64,000 bases of DNA. Source: Phycicoccus sp. M110.8 (GTDB lineage: Bacteria; Actinomycetota; Actinomycetes; Actinomycetales; Dermatophilaceae). Positions 34,406 through 42,946 of this stretch are shown here, one piece after another. A program made the position numbers and the translations under genes. The first letter of the stretch is position 1. Every line of letters begins with the position of its first letter. Location: positions 310,001 to 374,000 of the forward strand of contig NZ_JAWDIC010000004.1 of NCBI RefSeq assembly GCF_032464895.1, written 5' to 3'. The notes below the pieces were generated by a model. It ran no database searches. It worked only from the letters and a program-made list of their open reading frames with translations, and had not been told where the DNA came from.

Positions 34406-35335
34406 ATGTCCCACCGTGTCGACGAGATCCTGTCGTGGTACCCGGCCGACGACCCCGCGACCCTCGCGCACCTGCGCCGCATCCTCATGCAGGGCCGCAC
34501 GGGCGGGTCCGGGAAGCTCGTCGTCCTGCCGGTCGACCAGGGCTTCGAGCACGGCCCCGGCCGCAGCTTCGCCGCGAACCCGGCCGGCTACGACCCGCGC
34601 TACCACGCCCGGCTCGCCCTCGACGCCGGGTGCAGCGCCCACGCCCTGCCCCTGGGTGCCGCGCGCCTGGTGGCGCCGGAGTATGCCGAGGACCTGCCCC
34701 TGATCCTCAAGTGCAACAACGCCGACGGCCTGTACGTCGGCGACGACCCCGAACCCGCGGTCGTCGCCGGGGTCGAGGAGGCCCTGGCCCTGCGGTGCGC
34801 CGCGGTCGGCTTCACGATCTACCCGGGCTCGGCGCGCAGGAACGAGATGTACCAGCAGCTGCGCGCCCTCGCGAGGGACGCCGAGGCGGCCGGGCTGCCC
34901 CTCGTCGTCTGGTCCTACCCGCGCGGCAGCGGTGTGAGCCAGGAGGGGCGCACGGCGGTGGACGTCGTGGCATACGCCGCGCACCTGGCTTGCCAGCTCG
35001 GCGCCCACGTCGTCAAGGTCAAGCCGCCGACCGAGCACATCGAGTCCGAGGCGGCGCGGGCCGCGCTGGAGAAGGCGGGGGTGCCGCTCGGGACGCTCGC
35101 GGACCGCGTGCGGCACGTCGTGCAGTCGGCCTTCGACGGCCACCGGATCGTCATCTTCTCCGGTGGTGCCGCGAAGGAGACGGCGGCCGTGCTCGAGGAG
35201 AACCGGCAGACCGCGATGGGCGGCGGGTTCGGGACGATCATGGGCCGCAACTCCTTCCAGCGACCGCACGACGAGGCGCTCCACCTGCTCGGCAACGTCA
35301 TGGACATCCACCTCGCGCAGGTGCCGGTCGGCTGA
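34406..35335 (+). CDS. fbaB: Class I fructose-bisphosphate aldolase (DhnA/FbaB type)
   Basis: A 309-aa TIM-barrel aldolase. The start region LVVLPVDQGFEHGPGRSFA is diagnostic of the archaeal-type class I family; the Schiff-base lysine lies in HVVKVKPPTEH near residue 205, and SGGAAKETAAV and GGGFGTIMGRNSFQRP bind the substrate phosphate. It cleaves or forms fructose-1,6-bisphosphate without a metal ion. Such enzymes usually serve gluconeogenesis or stationary-phase metabolism. AGAGGAG precedes the ATG. The next gene, Hsp20, has its own DosR-like box. Confidence 0.9.
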   Translation: MSHRVDEILSWYPADDPATLAHLRRILMQGRTGGSGKLVVLPVDQGFEHGPGRSFAANPAGYDPRYHARLALDAGCSAHALPLGAARLVAPEYAEDLPLILKCNNADGLYVGDDPEPAVVAGVEEALALRCAAVGFTIYPGSARRNEMYQQLRALARDAEAAGLPLVVWSYPRGSGVSQEGRTAVDVVAYAAHLACQLGAHVVKVKPPTEHIESEAARAALEKAGVPLGTLADRVRHVVQSAFDGHRIVIFSGGAAKETAAVLEENRQTAMGGGFGTIMGRNSFQRPHDEALHLLGNVMDIHLAQVPVG

Positions 35336-35344
35336 CCCCCGGTG

Positions 35345-35358
35345 GGGACCTTGGCCCC
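35345..35358. promoter_or_regulatory. DosR-like box, site 4
   Basis: GGGAC-CTTG-GCCCC, 72 nt upstream of the Hsp20 start. In mycobacteria the Hsp20 homologue hspX/acr is the best-known DosR target. Confidence 0.65.
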
Positions 35359-35430
35359 TGCCCGCGGTCGGGCGGCCCGACAACGGTGGAGGGGACGGCA
35401 CGACCCGCGTGCCGGGAAGGAAGAACCGCC

Positions 35431-35868
35431 ATGACAACAGTTGCCCGCCGTTCGACCGGCTCGATGATGTCCGAGCTGCTGGACTGGCTGGACCAGGGCT
35501 CCCCGTCAGGGGTGCGGGGTCTGGGGCTGGCGCCCTACGTCCGGGTGGAGGACTACACCGAGGACGACACGTACGTGCTGCGTGCCGAGATGCCGGGCAT
35601 CGACCCCGACAAGGACGTGACGTTGAGCATCGACGAGGACGTCCTCACCATCCGCGGCGAGCGCCGCGAGGAGCAGAAGGACAAGAGCCACCACGAGTTC
35701 CACTACGGCGCCTTCACGCGCAGCATCAGGCTGCCCGGGGACGTCGACCCCCGTGAGGTCACCGCCACCTACGCGGACGGCGTGCTCGAGGTGCGCGTGC
35801 CGACGCACCACGCCGACCACCAACCGGTGTCGATCCCGGTGCAACGGGCCGACAAGCCCGCGGACTGA
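35431..35868 (+). CDS. hsp20: Hsp20 / alpha-crystallin small heat-shock protein
   Basis: A 145-aa chaperone with AAGGAAG upstream. The alpha-crystallin domain occupies about residues 38-130: LAPYVRVEDYTEDDTYVLRA, MPGIDPDKDVTLSIDEDVLT, the FHYGAFTRSIRLPGDVD strand and the A-x-x-x-x-G-V-L motif (ATYADGVLEV). It prevents aggregation of unfolded proteins and forms oligomers. The P-type ATPase gene starts only 10 nt after the stop, so the pair should form one transcript from the DosR-like box. Confidence 0.92.
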   Translation: MTTVARRSTGSMMSELLDWLDQGSPSGVRGLGLAPYVRVEDYTEDDTYVLRAEMPGIDPDKDVTLSIDEDVLTIRGERREEQKDKSHHEFHYGAFTRSIRLPGDVDPREVTATYADGVLEVRVPTHHADHQPVSIPVQRADKPAD

Positions 35869-35877
35869 CGGCCGACC

Positions 35878-38439
35878 GTGCAACCGGCCGCAGGCGGGTC
35901 AGGGTGGGGCGCCGGGGTGGCGCCCCACCCGCTGTCGGGTGGGCTGGACGAGGGCGAGGCCACCGCCCGGCTGGGCCGGGTCGGGCCCAACGCCCTGCCG
36001 CCCCCACGCCGCCCGTCCGTCGGCCGGCTGGCGCTGACCTCGCTGCGCGAGCCGCTGGTCCTGGTGCTGCTCGCGGCGATGGTCCTGACGACCCTGAGCC
36101 GGGACGTCACCGACACCCTGGTCATTGTGCTGGTCGTCATCGTGAACAGCGGCATCGGCATCCGCGAGCAGCTGCGGGCCGCCGCCGACGTGGAGGCCCT
36201 GCGCTCGCTGGTCCCGGTGCACGCCTCGGTCGTGCGCTCCGGTGCGGAGCGGGTTGTGCCGGCCGCGGAGCTGGTCCCCGGTGACCTCGTCCGGCTGCGC
36301 GCCGGCGACCTCGTGCCGGCGGACGCCGTCCTGGTCGAGGGGGTCGGCCTGCGGGTCGACGAGTCCGTCGTCACCGGGGAGTCCCTGGACGTCGGCCGGC
36401 ACCCGGCACCCGACCCCGGACCGGTGGAGGAGCCGGGGGCACCGCCCGAGGAGGCGCTGCTGCGGTCCGGCACCGTCGTGGTGCACGGCCGCGGCACGGC
36501 GCGCGTGGTCGCCACGGGTCCGCGCAGCACGGTCGGGCGGATCGCCGCGCTCGCCGCGGGTCCGGCGCAGGCCTCGCCCCTGCAACGACGCATGGCGGGC
36601 CTGTCGCGCCAGCTCGCGGTCGTCGCGGTGGCGCTCAGCGCCGTCTACCTGGTCGTCGGGGTCTCCATGGGGCAGCCGCTGGAGCTGGTGGTCCTCGCCG
36701 CGGTCGCCCTCGTCGTCGCGGCGGTCCCCGAGTCGCTGCCCCTCGTCGTCACCGTCACCCTCGCCCTCGCCGCGCGCCGCATGGCCCGCCACCAGGCGGT
36801 GGCGCGCTCGCTGGACGCTGTGGAGACGCTCGGAGCGGTGACCCTCCTGGCCACCGACAAGACGGGCACCCTCACCCACGGACGGCTCAGCGTGACGAGG
36901 GGCTGGGTCCCGGCATCGGGCACGCTCGAGCACCTGGCCGACCTGGCGGTGCTGTGCAACGACGCCTCGCTCGACCCCAGGGACGGGACCACGGTCGGCA
37001 ACCCCGTCGACGCCGCGCTGCTCAGCTGGGCCGCCGAGCAGGGACGCCCGACCACGCCCGCGGAGGGCTGGGTACGGGTCGGCGAGACGCCGTTCGACAG
37101 CACCCGCAAGCACATGACGACGCACCACCGCGGCCCCGACGGGCGCGAGCTCACGGTGCGCAAGGGAGCGCCGGAGGTGCTCCTCGGGCCCGACTCCGCC
37201 TCCGGACCCGGAGCCGGTGTGCCGGCGCCGGACGACGACGACGGCGAGGTCGCCTCCGTGGGCGGGGACGGCGAGCGGGCCGAGGCGCTGGCCGTTGCGG
37301 GGGAGTGGGCCGCGGCCGGGAGCCGGGTCCTCGCCGTGACCGTCTCGGTGGACGGTGGCCCGCCGGTGGTGGCCGGCCTGCTGGCCCTCGCCGACCGCGT
37401 CCGCGACGCCTCCCGGCGCACCGTGGAGCAGTGCCGCGCCGCCGGCATACGCCTCGTGCTGGTCACGGGGGACCACCCCGGGACCGCCACCGCGGTCGCG
37501 ACCGAGGTGGGCCTGCGCGAGCCCACCGCCACAGGGGACGTGGTCGCCATGGACGGCGGTCCGGTGCAGGAGGCGCACGCGCGGGCCTCGGTGGTGGCGC
37601 GGGCGCGACCGGAGGACAAGAGCACTCTCGTGGAGCTCTGGCAGGCCGGCGGCGAGGTCGTCGCCATGACCGGCGACGGAGTCAACGACGCACCCGCCCT
37701 GCGCCGCGCCGACATCGGCGTCGCGATGGGCGGTCGTGGGACCGATGTCGCCCGGCAGGCCGCGGACCTCGTCCTGACCGACGACCACCTCGAGACCGTG
37801 GTGACCGCCGTCCGCGAGGGGCGACGCGTCTTCACCAACATCCGCCGGTTCCTGCTCTACGGGCTGTCGGGGGGCGGCTCGGAGCTCGTCCTCATGCTCG
37901 CCGGACCGCTCGCCGGCGTGCCCGTGCCGCTGCTGCCGGCCCAGATCCTGTGGGTCAACCTGCTCACCCACTCCTTCGCCGGTGCCGGGCTCGGCACCCA
38001 GCCCGTCGAACCCGGCACGATGGACCGGCCGCCGCGACCGCCGGGGCAGGCGGTGCTCGGGGCGGGGCTGTGGTGGCGCGTGGTCCTGCTGGCGACCTGG
38101 CTGGGGCTGGCGAGCCTCGCCGCGTCGCTCGTCGTCGGGGGTGGCGAGGCGCGCTCGGTCGCGCTGCTGTGCCTGGGGATGGGACAGCTCGCCGTAGCCT
38201 GGGCGGCCCGGGCCGGGCGCACCGGGGACGGCTGGGTGGCCCGGTGGCGGGACGAGCTCGGGACGCTCGCGGCCGGCCTCGTCGCCGCGGCCGTCCTGAT
38301 GGCGGCCTCGGTCCTCGTGCCGCCGCTGCGCGAGCTGCTCGACACCCGTCACCTCGGTCCCGGCCACTGGCTGGTGGTCGGGGTCGTGGCGCTCAGCTCG
38401 TACGTCATCGCGCGGGTCGTCGCCCCGCGGACGTGGTGA
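35878..38439 (+). CDS. P-type cation ATPase, P2 (CtpF/calcium) type
   Basis: An 853-aa pump starting at GTG, 10 nt after hsp20. Order: cation ATPase N-terminal domain with LDEGEATARLGRVGPNALP, TGES near 167, the M4 motif AAVPESLPLVVTVTLA (PESLP, P2-like), DKTGTLTHG near 327, [28 protein letters not shown] near 600, and the C-terminal C689 cation ATPase helices with LPAQILWVNLLTHSFAG. These fit the Ca2+/Mn2+ transporting P2 group; CtpF of M. tuberculosis, also a DosR target, is of this type. It stands with hsp20 after a DosR-like box. Confidence 0.88.
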   Translation: MQPAAGGSGWGAGVAPHPLSGGLDEGEATARLGRVGPNALPPPRRPSVGRLALTSLREPLVLVLLAAMVLTTLSRDVTDTLVIVLVVIVNSGIGIREQLRAAADVEALRSLVPVHASVVRSGAERVVPAAELVPGDLVRLRAGDLVPADAVLVEGVGLRVDESVVTGESLDVGRHPAPDPGPVEEPGAPPEEALLRSGTVVVHGRGTARVVATGPRSTVGRIAALAAGPAQASPLQRRMAGLSRQLAVVAVALSAVYLVVGVSMGQPLELVVLAAVALVVAAVPESLPLVVTVTLALAARRMARHQAVARSLDAVETLGAVTLLATDKTGTLTHGRLSVTRGWVPASGTLEHLADLAVLCNDASLDPRDGTTVGNPVDAALLSWAAEQGRPTTPAEGWVRVGETPFDSTRKHMTTHHRGPDGRELTVRKGAPEVLLGPDSASGPGAGVPAPDDDDGEVASVGGDGERAEALAVAGEWAAAGSRVLAVTVSVDGGPPVVAGLLALADRVRDASRRTVEQCRAAGIRLVLVTGDHPGTATAVATEVGLREPTATGDVVAMDGGPVQEAHARASVVARARPEDKSTLVELWQAGGEVVAMTGDGVNDAPALRRADIGVAMGGRGTDVARQAADLVLTDDHLETVVTAVREGRRVFTNIRRFLLYGLSGGGSELVLMLAGPLAGVPVPLLPAQILWVNLLTHSFAGAGLGTQPVEPGTMDRPPRPPGQAVLGAGLWWRVVLLATWLGLASLAASLVVGGGEARSVALLCLGMGQLAVAWAARAGRTGDGWVARWRDELGTLAAGLVAAAVLMAASVLVPPLRELLDTRHLGPGHWLVVGVVALSSYVIARVVAPRTW

Positions 38440-38446
38440 GGGCGGG

Positions 38447-38614
38447 CTACGAGGCGCGCAGCCGGTGGCCGGAGCCGGCGGGGTGGTCGCGGCCGAACTC
38501 GTGCGCGAGGATCCGGCTGGCCTGGCGCGGGGTGATGAGCTCCAGCCGGACCCACCCCTCGAGGTGGCGCTCGAGCGCGAGGACGGGGATCTGCTCGCCG
38601 TGCGGTGTACCCAT
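38447..38614 (-). CDS. 55-aa protein of unknown function
   Basis: ATG at 38614 to TAG. The central part WVRLELITPRQASRILAHEF recalls the 'ITxxQAxxIL' helix at the start of several DUFs such as DUF2157, but the protein is too short for that family. The DosR-like box 36 nt upstream on its strand and the absence of any competing gene in the 84-nt leader suggest it is expressed. The product is mostly helical and basic. Missing from most automatic gene calls because of its size. Confidence 0.5.
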   Translation of the reverse strand: MGTPHGEQIPVLALERHLEGWVRLELITPRQASRILAHEFGRDHPAGSGHRLRAS

Positions 38615-38649
38615 GTCGGAAGGCTGCCGGGCTCCCCGCCGGCGGCACA

Positions 38650-38663
38650 GGGACCTAGGGCCT
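38650..38663. promoter_or_regulatory. DosR-like box, site 5
   Basis: GGGAC-CTAG-GGCCT, 35 nt upstream of the 55-aa ORF (minus strand); the nearest other gene (38699) points away from it only by its 3' end. Confidence 0.5.
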
Positions 38664-38698
38664 GCGCGCGGCCGCCGGTGCGAGGTCAGCGCGAGGCT

Positions 38699-39199
38699 TC
38701 AGCGCGACACGGCGAGGGCCGCGTCCCCGGCGGCGAGGGTCGGCAGCACCACGACCGTCCGCGGCTGGGGGACGTCCGGGGTGTCGAGGTAGACCTCCCA
38801 CGCGTCGCCGGCGGGCGTGAGGTGGTGCTCCGCGGCATACGCGTGCAACGCCTCGTGGGCCAGGCGGCTCTGGGCGTACGCGCCGCGGTGCGTCGTGCGC
38901 AGGGCCGTGCCACCGGGCAGGTGCGAGACCTTGACGTCGCCCTGGCCCAGGGCCACGCCGCTGACGGGGAACCCGGCCTCGACCTCCAGGGTGCCGTCGT
39001 CGTCGGGGTGCACCCGCGCGAAGGGCGGCCCGGCGATGTGCATCCCGTCGCCGCCGGCCACGCGCGCCACGCGGGCGAACGCCTCCTGCATGAAGGTGGC
39101 CACCTGGCCTCCCGCCACGGTGCCGTGCAGCACCAGGGTGGGCTCGTCGTGCAGCGTGACCGTCTCGACCTCGTAGCCGGACGTCGTGTCACCGGTCAT
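38699..39199 (-). CDS. GyrI-like / SOUL effector-binding domain protein
   Basis: A 166-aa protein, ATG with CAGGAG upstream. It begins YEVETVTLHDEPTLVLHGTV, then AFARVARVAGGDGMHIAGPP and ends SRLAHEALHAYAAEHHLTPA followed by DAWEVYLDTPD, which matches the GyrI-like effector-binding fold found alone or in AraC/MerR regulators; it binds small hydrophobic or cationic molecules. It is downstream of a gene ending 12 nt away (39211), so both may depend on the DosR-like box at 39692. Confidence 0.75.
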   Translation of the reverse strand: MTGDTTSGYEVETVTLHDEPTLVLHGTVAGGQVATFMQEAFARVARVAGGDGMHIAGPPFARVHPDDDGTLEVEAGFPVSGVALGQGDVKVSHLPGGTALRTTHRGAYAQSRLAHEALHAYAAEHHLTPAGDAWEVYLDTPDVPQPRTVVVLPTLAAGDAALAVSR

Positions 39200-39210
39200 G
39201 GCATCTCCTG

Positions 39211-39618
39211 TCACCACGGTGGGGGCGGCCACGCCGCCGACGGGCGACGGTCGGCCGCGTGCTGGCGGGGGTGGCGCAGGTGCCGGCGCCGCTGCAGCTC
39301 GCGGGAGATGGCGGCCTCGTCGCGCAGGATCGCCTGCCGCTCGGCTGGTGCCTGCTGGCCGGGCATCGGCAGTCCCGCGCCGGGGACCGGGTGGCCGGCC
39401 ACGCGACGAACGGACCCGCGCCCCGACGCAGGCGAACCGGGTGACGAACCCGGCGAACCCGCCGAACCCGGCGATGACAACCGTTCGGGCAGCGGGGCCC
39501 GCAGCGCCTCCTCGCACGCGGCCAGTCGCTGCAGCAGCTCGCGCACCGACAGGTGGGTCAGGGCGTCCCCGGCGGGGTCGTCCGTGGGGGTGCGCGTGGT
39601 CCTCGACGTCTGCGGCAT
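39211..39618 (-). CDS. Proline-rich small protein of unknown function
   Basis: A 135-aa protein. After a Thr-rich start comes a helix LTHLSVRELLQRLAACEEAL near residue 20-40, then a long Ser/Pro/Gly segment with repeated SPGS, and a helical QAILRDEAAISRELQRRRHL near 95-115. The rest is Arg/Pro-rich and probably disordered. No family is recognised. A DosR-like box lies 74 nt upstream of the ATG, which overlaps a GGCATAC motif. The effector-binding gene follows. Confidence 0.5.
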   Translation of the reverse strand: MPQTSRTTRTPTDDPAGDALTHLSVRELLQRLAACEEALRAPLPERLSSPGSAGSPGSSPGSPASGRGSVRRVAGHPVPGAGLPMPGQQAPAERQAILRDEAAISRELQRRRHLRHPRQHAADRRPSAAWPPPPW

Positions 39619-39691
39619 ACCTGCTCCCTCGATCCGGTGCGGGCGGTCCGCACCCGAGATCGAGTCAACCCGCATCCCGGGGCCGCGCTCA

Positions 39692-39705
39692 GGGCCCTTG
39701 GTCCC
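39692..39705. promoter_or_regulatory. DosR-like box, site 6
   Basis: GGGCC-CTTG-GTCCC, 73 nt from the minus-strand gene at 39618 and 154 nt from the small plus-strand gene at 39859. An inverted repeat CAGCCG-tt-CGGCTG follows at 39723-39736. Confidence 0.6.
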
Positions 39706-39858
39706 GGGCCGGGGCGGGAAGTCAGCCGTTCGGCTGGTATCACCGCGCGACACGCCGCTCGGCACCGGCGCCCGGTTGCCGCCCCGCCCGGGCTGCCTGA
39801 CGTTGGGAGCACGGGCGTGCGGACGACCCGAGACCTTGCGCCGGGAGGGCGGGAGCAC

Positions 39859-39996
39859 GTGGCGGACGAGTGGCGGCCGGAGGAGCGCCGGCTCACGCAC
39901 GCCGAGATGGAGGAGCTGCTCGAGATCCTCCTCAGTGGCGGCTGGTCACGCCTGGGCGGTGACGCGCTCGACTGGTCGGACCTCGACGAGCACTGA
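39859..39996 (+). CDS. 45-aa acidic helical protein
   Basis: The GTG at 39859 follows GGGAGGGCGGGAG; an in-frame GTG at 39817 would add 14 residues. The product is a charged helix, EERRLTHAEMEELLEILLSG, then SRLGGDALDWSDLDEH, acidic at the end. No family is known to me. The last codons (GACGAGCAC) are the first unit of the 25-bp tandem repeat, so the repeat has grown out of this gene's 3' end. Confidence 0.45.
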   Translation: MADEWRPEERRLTHAEMEELLEILLSGGWSRLGGDALDWSDLDEH

Positions 39997-40109
39997 GTCG
40001 GGAAGCGCCGACGAGCACTCGCGGCGGCGGACCCGACGAGCACTCGGGGCGGGAGCGCCGACGGGCACGCGGGGCGGGAGCGCCGACGGGCACTCGGGGC
40101 GCGGCACCC
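39985..40109. repeat. 25-bp tandem repeat, five units
   Basis: Units start at 39985, 40010, 40035, 40060 and 40085; the best-conserved form is GACGAGCACTCGGGGCGGGA followed by GCGCC or similar, with single-base variation, and a partial sixth unit. Unit length is not a multiple of three, and the array sits between the small gene and the alcohol dehydrogenase box. It may vary in copy number between strains. Confidence 0.8.
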
Positions 40110-40141
40110 ACGAGCACCGAGCCCGGCTGCCGGCAGGCTGC

Positions 40142-40155
40142 GGGACCTGGGTCCT
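40142..40155. promoter_or_regulatory. DosR-like box, site 7
   Basis: GGGAC-CTGG-GTCCT, 78 nt upstream of the zinc alcohol dehydrogenase start. The spacer departs from CWWG by one base. Confidence 0.5.
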
Positions 40156-40233
40156 GGCACCGCCGCGGCCCGTCGTGCTGGAGTGGGTCCGGGCTCGCGG
40201 CGCCGCGGTCCCGGGGACAGGAAGGTGCTGCGG

Positions 40234-41271
40234 ATGAGGGCCTGGGAGGTCACCGGACGGGGAGGCGCCCCGGGGCGGCTGAGGCCGGTGGACCGTCCGG
40301 TGCCCGAGCCCGGGCCCGGCGAGGTGCTCGTGCGCGTCGAGGCGTGCGGGGTCTGCCGCACCGACCTGCACGTCGCCGACGGCGACCTCGCGCCGCACCG
40401 GCCCCACGTCGTCCCCGGGCACGAGGTGGTGGGGACCGTCGTCGCGGCCGAGGCGGGCGGGCGCTTCACCGCCGGCGACCGCGTCGGTGTCGCGTGGCTG
40501 CGGCACACCTGTGGCGAGTGCCGCTGGTGCCGCAGCGGCGCCGAGAACCTCTGCCCGCGGGCGGAGTTCACGGGGTGGGACCACGACGGCGGGTATGCCG
40601 AGTACGTCGTCGCGCCGGCCGCGTACGCCTACCGCGTGCCGGACTCCCTGCCGGCCGAGCAGGCGGCTCCGCTGCTGTGCGCCGGCATCATCGGGTACCG
40701 GGCGCTGCGGCGGGCGGCCCTGCCCGCAGGGGGCCGTCTCGGGCTGTACGGGTTCGGGGCGAGCGCACACCTGACGGCGCAGGTGGCGCTGGCGCAGGGG
40801 GCGGAGGTGCACGTCCTCACGCGCGGGGCGAGGGCCCGGCTCATGGCGCTCGAGCTCGGGGCCGCGTCGGCGGGCGACGCATACGACCCGCCGCCGGTGC
40901 CGCTGGACGCGGCGATCGTCTTCGCCCCCGTGGGCGAGCTCGTGCCGGTGGCCCTCGAGGCGCTGGACCGCGGCGGCTGCCTCGTGCTGGCCGGCATCCA
41001 ACTGAGCGACGTGCCGGTCCTGGACTACCAGCGGCACCTGTTCCTGGAGAAGCGGCTCACGACCGTCACGGCCAACACCAGGGCGGACGGCGAGGAGTTC
41101 CTGCGGCTCGCGGGACGGCTGCAGGTGCGGGCGCAGGTGACGAGCTACCCGTTCGAGCAGGCCGACCGGGCGCTGGACGACCTCGCCACCGGGCAGCTCA
41201 CCGGCGTCGGCGTCCTGACGGGTTGGTCGAACCACGCACGGCTGACCCGCGAACGCCTGGCGCGCGGCTGA
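40234..41271 (+). CDS. Zinc-dependent alcohol dehydrogenase
   Basis: A 345-aa medium-chain dehydrogenase. Catalytic-zinc Cys38 is in [10 protein letters not shown] and His/Glu in VVPGHEVVG; the structural zinc site is [15 protein letters not shown] near 93-107; the NAD-binding loop is [16 protein letters not shown]. The sequence resembles the AdhA group of actinobacteria (Rv1862-like). It would oxidise alcohols or, under low oxygen, reduce aldehydes to regenerate NAD+. GGAAGG precedes the ATG. The DosR-like box and the tandem repeat lie upstream; a repeated hairpin lies just after the stop. Confidence 0.87.
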   Translation: MRAWEVTGRGGAPGRLRPVDRPVPEPGPGEVLVRVEACGVCRTDLHVADGDLAPHRPHVVPGHEVVGTVVAAEAGGRFTAGDRVGVAWLRHTCGECRWCRSGAENLCPRAEFTGWDHDGGYAEYVVAPAAYAYRVPDSLPAEQAAPLLCAGIIGYRALRRAALPAGGRLGLYGFGASAHLTAQVALAQGAEVHVLTRGARARLMALELGAASAGDAYDPPPVPLDAAIVFAPVGELVPVALEALDRGGCLVLAGIQLSDVPVLDYQRHLFLEKRLTTVTANTRADGEEFLRLAGRLQVRAQVTSYPFEQADRALDDLATGQLTGVGVLTGWSNHARLTRERLARG

Positions 41272-41275
41272 TCGT

Positions 41276-41304
41276 CCGGCGCCCAGTGGTGGCGCTGGGT
41301 CTCC
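41276..41304. repeat. Left 29-bp direct repeat at edge of low-GC insert
   Basis: Identical to 42947-42975 at 26 of 29 positions and in the same orientation. Both copies contain the near-palindrome CGGCGCCCA...TGGCGCTG, so each could form a hairpin, 5 nt after the alcohol dehydrogenase stop here. Confidence 0.7.
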
Positions 41305-41472
41305 GGCGCGCCTGCCCTGCCACGACGCTGCGCCACCTGTCACGGGAACGCTCGCCGGCGCTCAGTCTCGCTCGCAGCCTGACCTGGATCGCCTCCGCGA
41401 AACGCCCACTAAGCGGCATGAGCGTGCGGGTTCGCCGTGGAACCACGGCAGCCCTCTGCCGGTCTCACGAAG

Positions 41473-41985
41473 GTGAGAGGTCCTCTGGTTGTCTGGGTGT
41501 GCGCCGGCGCGCTGGCACTGACAGCCTGCAGCGCTGGTCCGACTCCGGCCCCATTGCCAGCGACTTGGCCAGCGGCCTCACCGACGCAGGTCGCAGACTC
41601 CGACGCGGCGACCTGCCTGGTGAGCGCGCCCCGGCCGTCGACCACGAGCAGAGACGATCTGCCATCGGATGCGTCCTTCGCCGATCTTGTTTGGTTTCCA
41701 GGACTCAATGAAGGTGCCGAGGGTGACCCCCACGGCTGTCGGACTTTCCACACCAGGCTCGGGAAGCCGCAAGCTCGCGCACTGGTCACCGCCCTGAAGG
41801 CGCTTCCGGATCCACCGGCAGGGGCGATCAGCTGCCCCATGGATGACGGCTCCTTCGTCCAGGTCTGGTTCACCACGTCCGGTGGGTCGGTGAGCTTCCG
41901 AATCGGGCTGACCGGTTGCAGGTTCGATGCACCCAAGAATCTGGGCGCCCTCGGCGGTTGGCCAGATGGCATGCCTCGCCCCTAA
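41473..41985 (+). CDS. Lipoprotein of unknown function (in insert)
   Basis: A 170-aa lipoprotein. The GTG at 41473 gives a proper signal peptide (VRGPLVVWVCAGALALTAC); an upstream GTG at 41437 would spoil it. The mature part has four further cysteines (TCLVSAP, HGCRTFH, ISCPMDD, LTGCRFD), possibly two disulfides, and a compact beta-rich look with FVQVWFTTSGGSVSFRIGLT. Similar cysteine-rich secreted domains are common in actinobacteria but unnamed. It ends in TAA. Base composition and flanking repeats point to recent acquisition. Confidence 0.6.
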   Translation: MRGPLVVWVCAGALALTACSAGPTPAPLPATWPAASPTQVADSDAATCLVSAPRPSTTSRDDLPSDASFADLVWFPGLNEGAEGDPHGCRTFHTRLGKPQARALVTALKALPDPPAGAISCPMDDGSFVQVWFTTSGGSVSFRIGLTGCRFDAPKNLGALGGWPDGMPRP

Positions 41986-42054
41986 GGGTGACTAACGCAG
42001 AGCGTCCGGCACGCAGGAACAGTACGCGAAACGCGGCATTAGAGTGCGTTGCGC

Positions 42055-42384
42055 TTAGTTCACCGACTCGACGTGGAAGTAGCCGACGATCGTCGGTCCC
42101 TCGGTCACCACGATCACGTCTCCGGCGGTGACGTCGTGCGGGTATCGGTAGTCACCGACGAGCCATCCAACGTCTGCGACGGATCGCCATGAGCCTGGCG
42201 TCGCGGGACGCACCACCAACGAGGCGAGGCCGGTGTCTACGGTCAAGGGTGGAACGAAGCCGTTGGCTGCGTAGTCGCGTTCGGGTGAGGGCGTAGGTGG
42301 ATCCGAGGGTCGTCCGCCTTGCTCCTCGTTCAGCCAGACCATCGATCCGTGGAAGCGCAAAGGCTCGTAGGGATGCACGGTCAC
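42055..42384 (-). CDS. Hypothetical protein (in insert)
   Basis: A 109-aa protein from GTG, ending in TAA. It reads HPYEPLRFHGSMVWLNEEQG, then ANGFVPPLTVDTGLASLVVR, SWRSVADVGWLVGDYRYPHD and VIVVTEGPTIVGYFHVESV. The regular strands and the 'MVWLNEEQGGRP' turn recall the beta-barrel domain of elongation-factor-like small proteins often found beside toxins or contact-dependent systems, but this is weak. Its neighbour at 42460 is on the same strand with a 75-nt gap. Confidence 0.5.
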   Translation of the reverse strand: MTVHPYEPLRFHGSMVWLNEEQGGRPSDPPTPSPERDYAANGFVPPLTVDTGLASLVVRPATPGSWRSVADVGWLVGDYRYPHDVTAGDVIVVTEGPTIVGYFHVESVN

Positions 42385-42459
42385 AGCCTGCCGGACCTCC
42401 CGCTGACCTGGCGGCCCATCAGCCCGAGCCCGCGCTAATCGCGGCACGAGAGTGCGGTT

Positions 42460-42843
42460 CTAGTCATTCCTTGAGGGCGTTGGCGGCAGGGGCGTGTAGG
42501 CGCCGGGACGATCCTTCTCGGCACGTCGACGAGTACGGGCGAGCGCCCGGACCTTGCCTTCAAAGAACGTGATCGCAGCGAAGGCGTTGACATGGTTATG
42601 TGTGACTCGTTGACCGGTCATCGGAAGCGAATAGTTCGGGTCCTCGTACCAAGAGCTGATCCGCTCGATGGCGCGAAGATCGTCATCGTTCATCTGGATG
42701 GCTCGTGCCGCCAACTCATCTTCCCCGTAGTCCCAAAGCGCCGCGGCGACCTGACTCTGAGACGTGTAGACCCGGAAGTTGGGGCGACCCTTCAACAGAC
42801 GATCGAGCTCCATCCCGTCCGCCAGGCGCCTCCTCGATCTCAT
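42460..42843 (-). CDS. Hypothetical protein (in insert)
   Basis: A 127-aa protein from the ATG at 42843; an ATG ten codons later is possible. It contains RVYTSQSQVAAALWDYGEDE and DDLRAIERISSWYEDPNYSL, then a helical basic C-terminus (VRALARTRRRAEKDRPGAYT). The composition is soluble and mixed alpha/beta. No conserved family was recognised. G+C near 55-60% sets it apart from the flanking genes, consistent with transfer. Confidence 0.5.
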   Translation of the reverse strand: MRSRRRLADGMELDRLLKGRPNFRVYTSQSQVAAALWDYGEDELAARAIQMNDDDLRAIERISSWYEDPNYSLPMTGQRVTHNHVNAFAAITFFEGKVRALARTRRRAEKDRPGAYTPLPPTPSRND

Positions 42844-42946
42844 GCCGCCACCGTACCGAGGACATAGCCAATTGCGCTGTCATCGGCAGATCCGGTAAAC
42901 GGTGCGGGCGCCCTGGGGCTACCGGGAACACCCCCAGATCGAGCGC

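Larger units (their letters stand above)
41305..42946. mobile_element. Lower-GC insert flanked by direct repeats
   Basis: About 1.64 kb between the two repeat copies has 55-60% G+C in sampled lines against about 73% around it, and two of its three genes end in TAA, which is rare elsewhere here. It separates the convergent alcohol dehydrogenase and DUF1876 genes. No integrase or transposase is present, so the mode of entry is unknown. 41305-41472 has no gene but holds partial copies of the repeat near 41356 and 41402. Confidence 0.55.
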
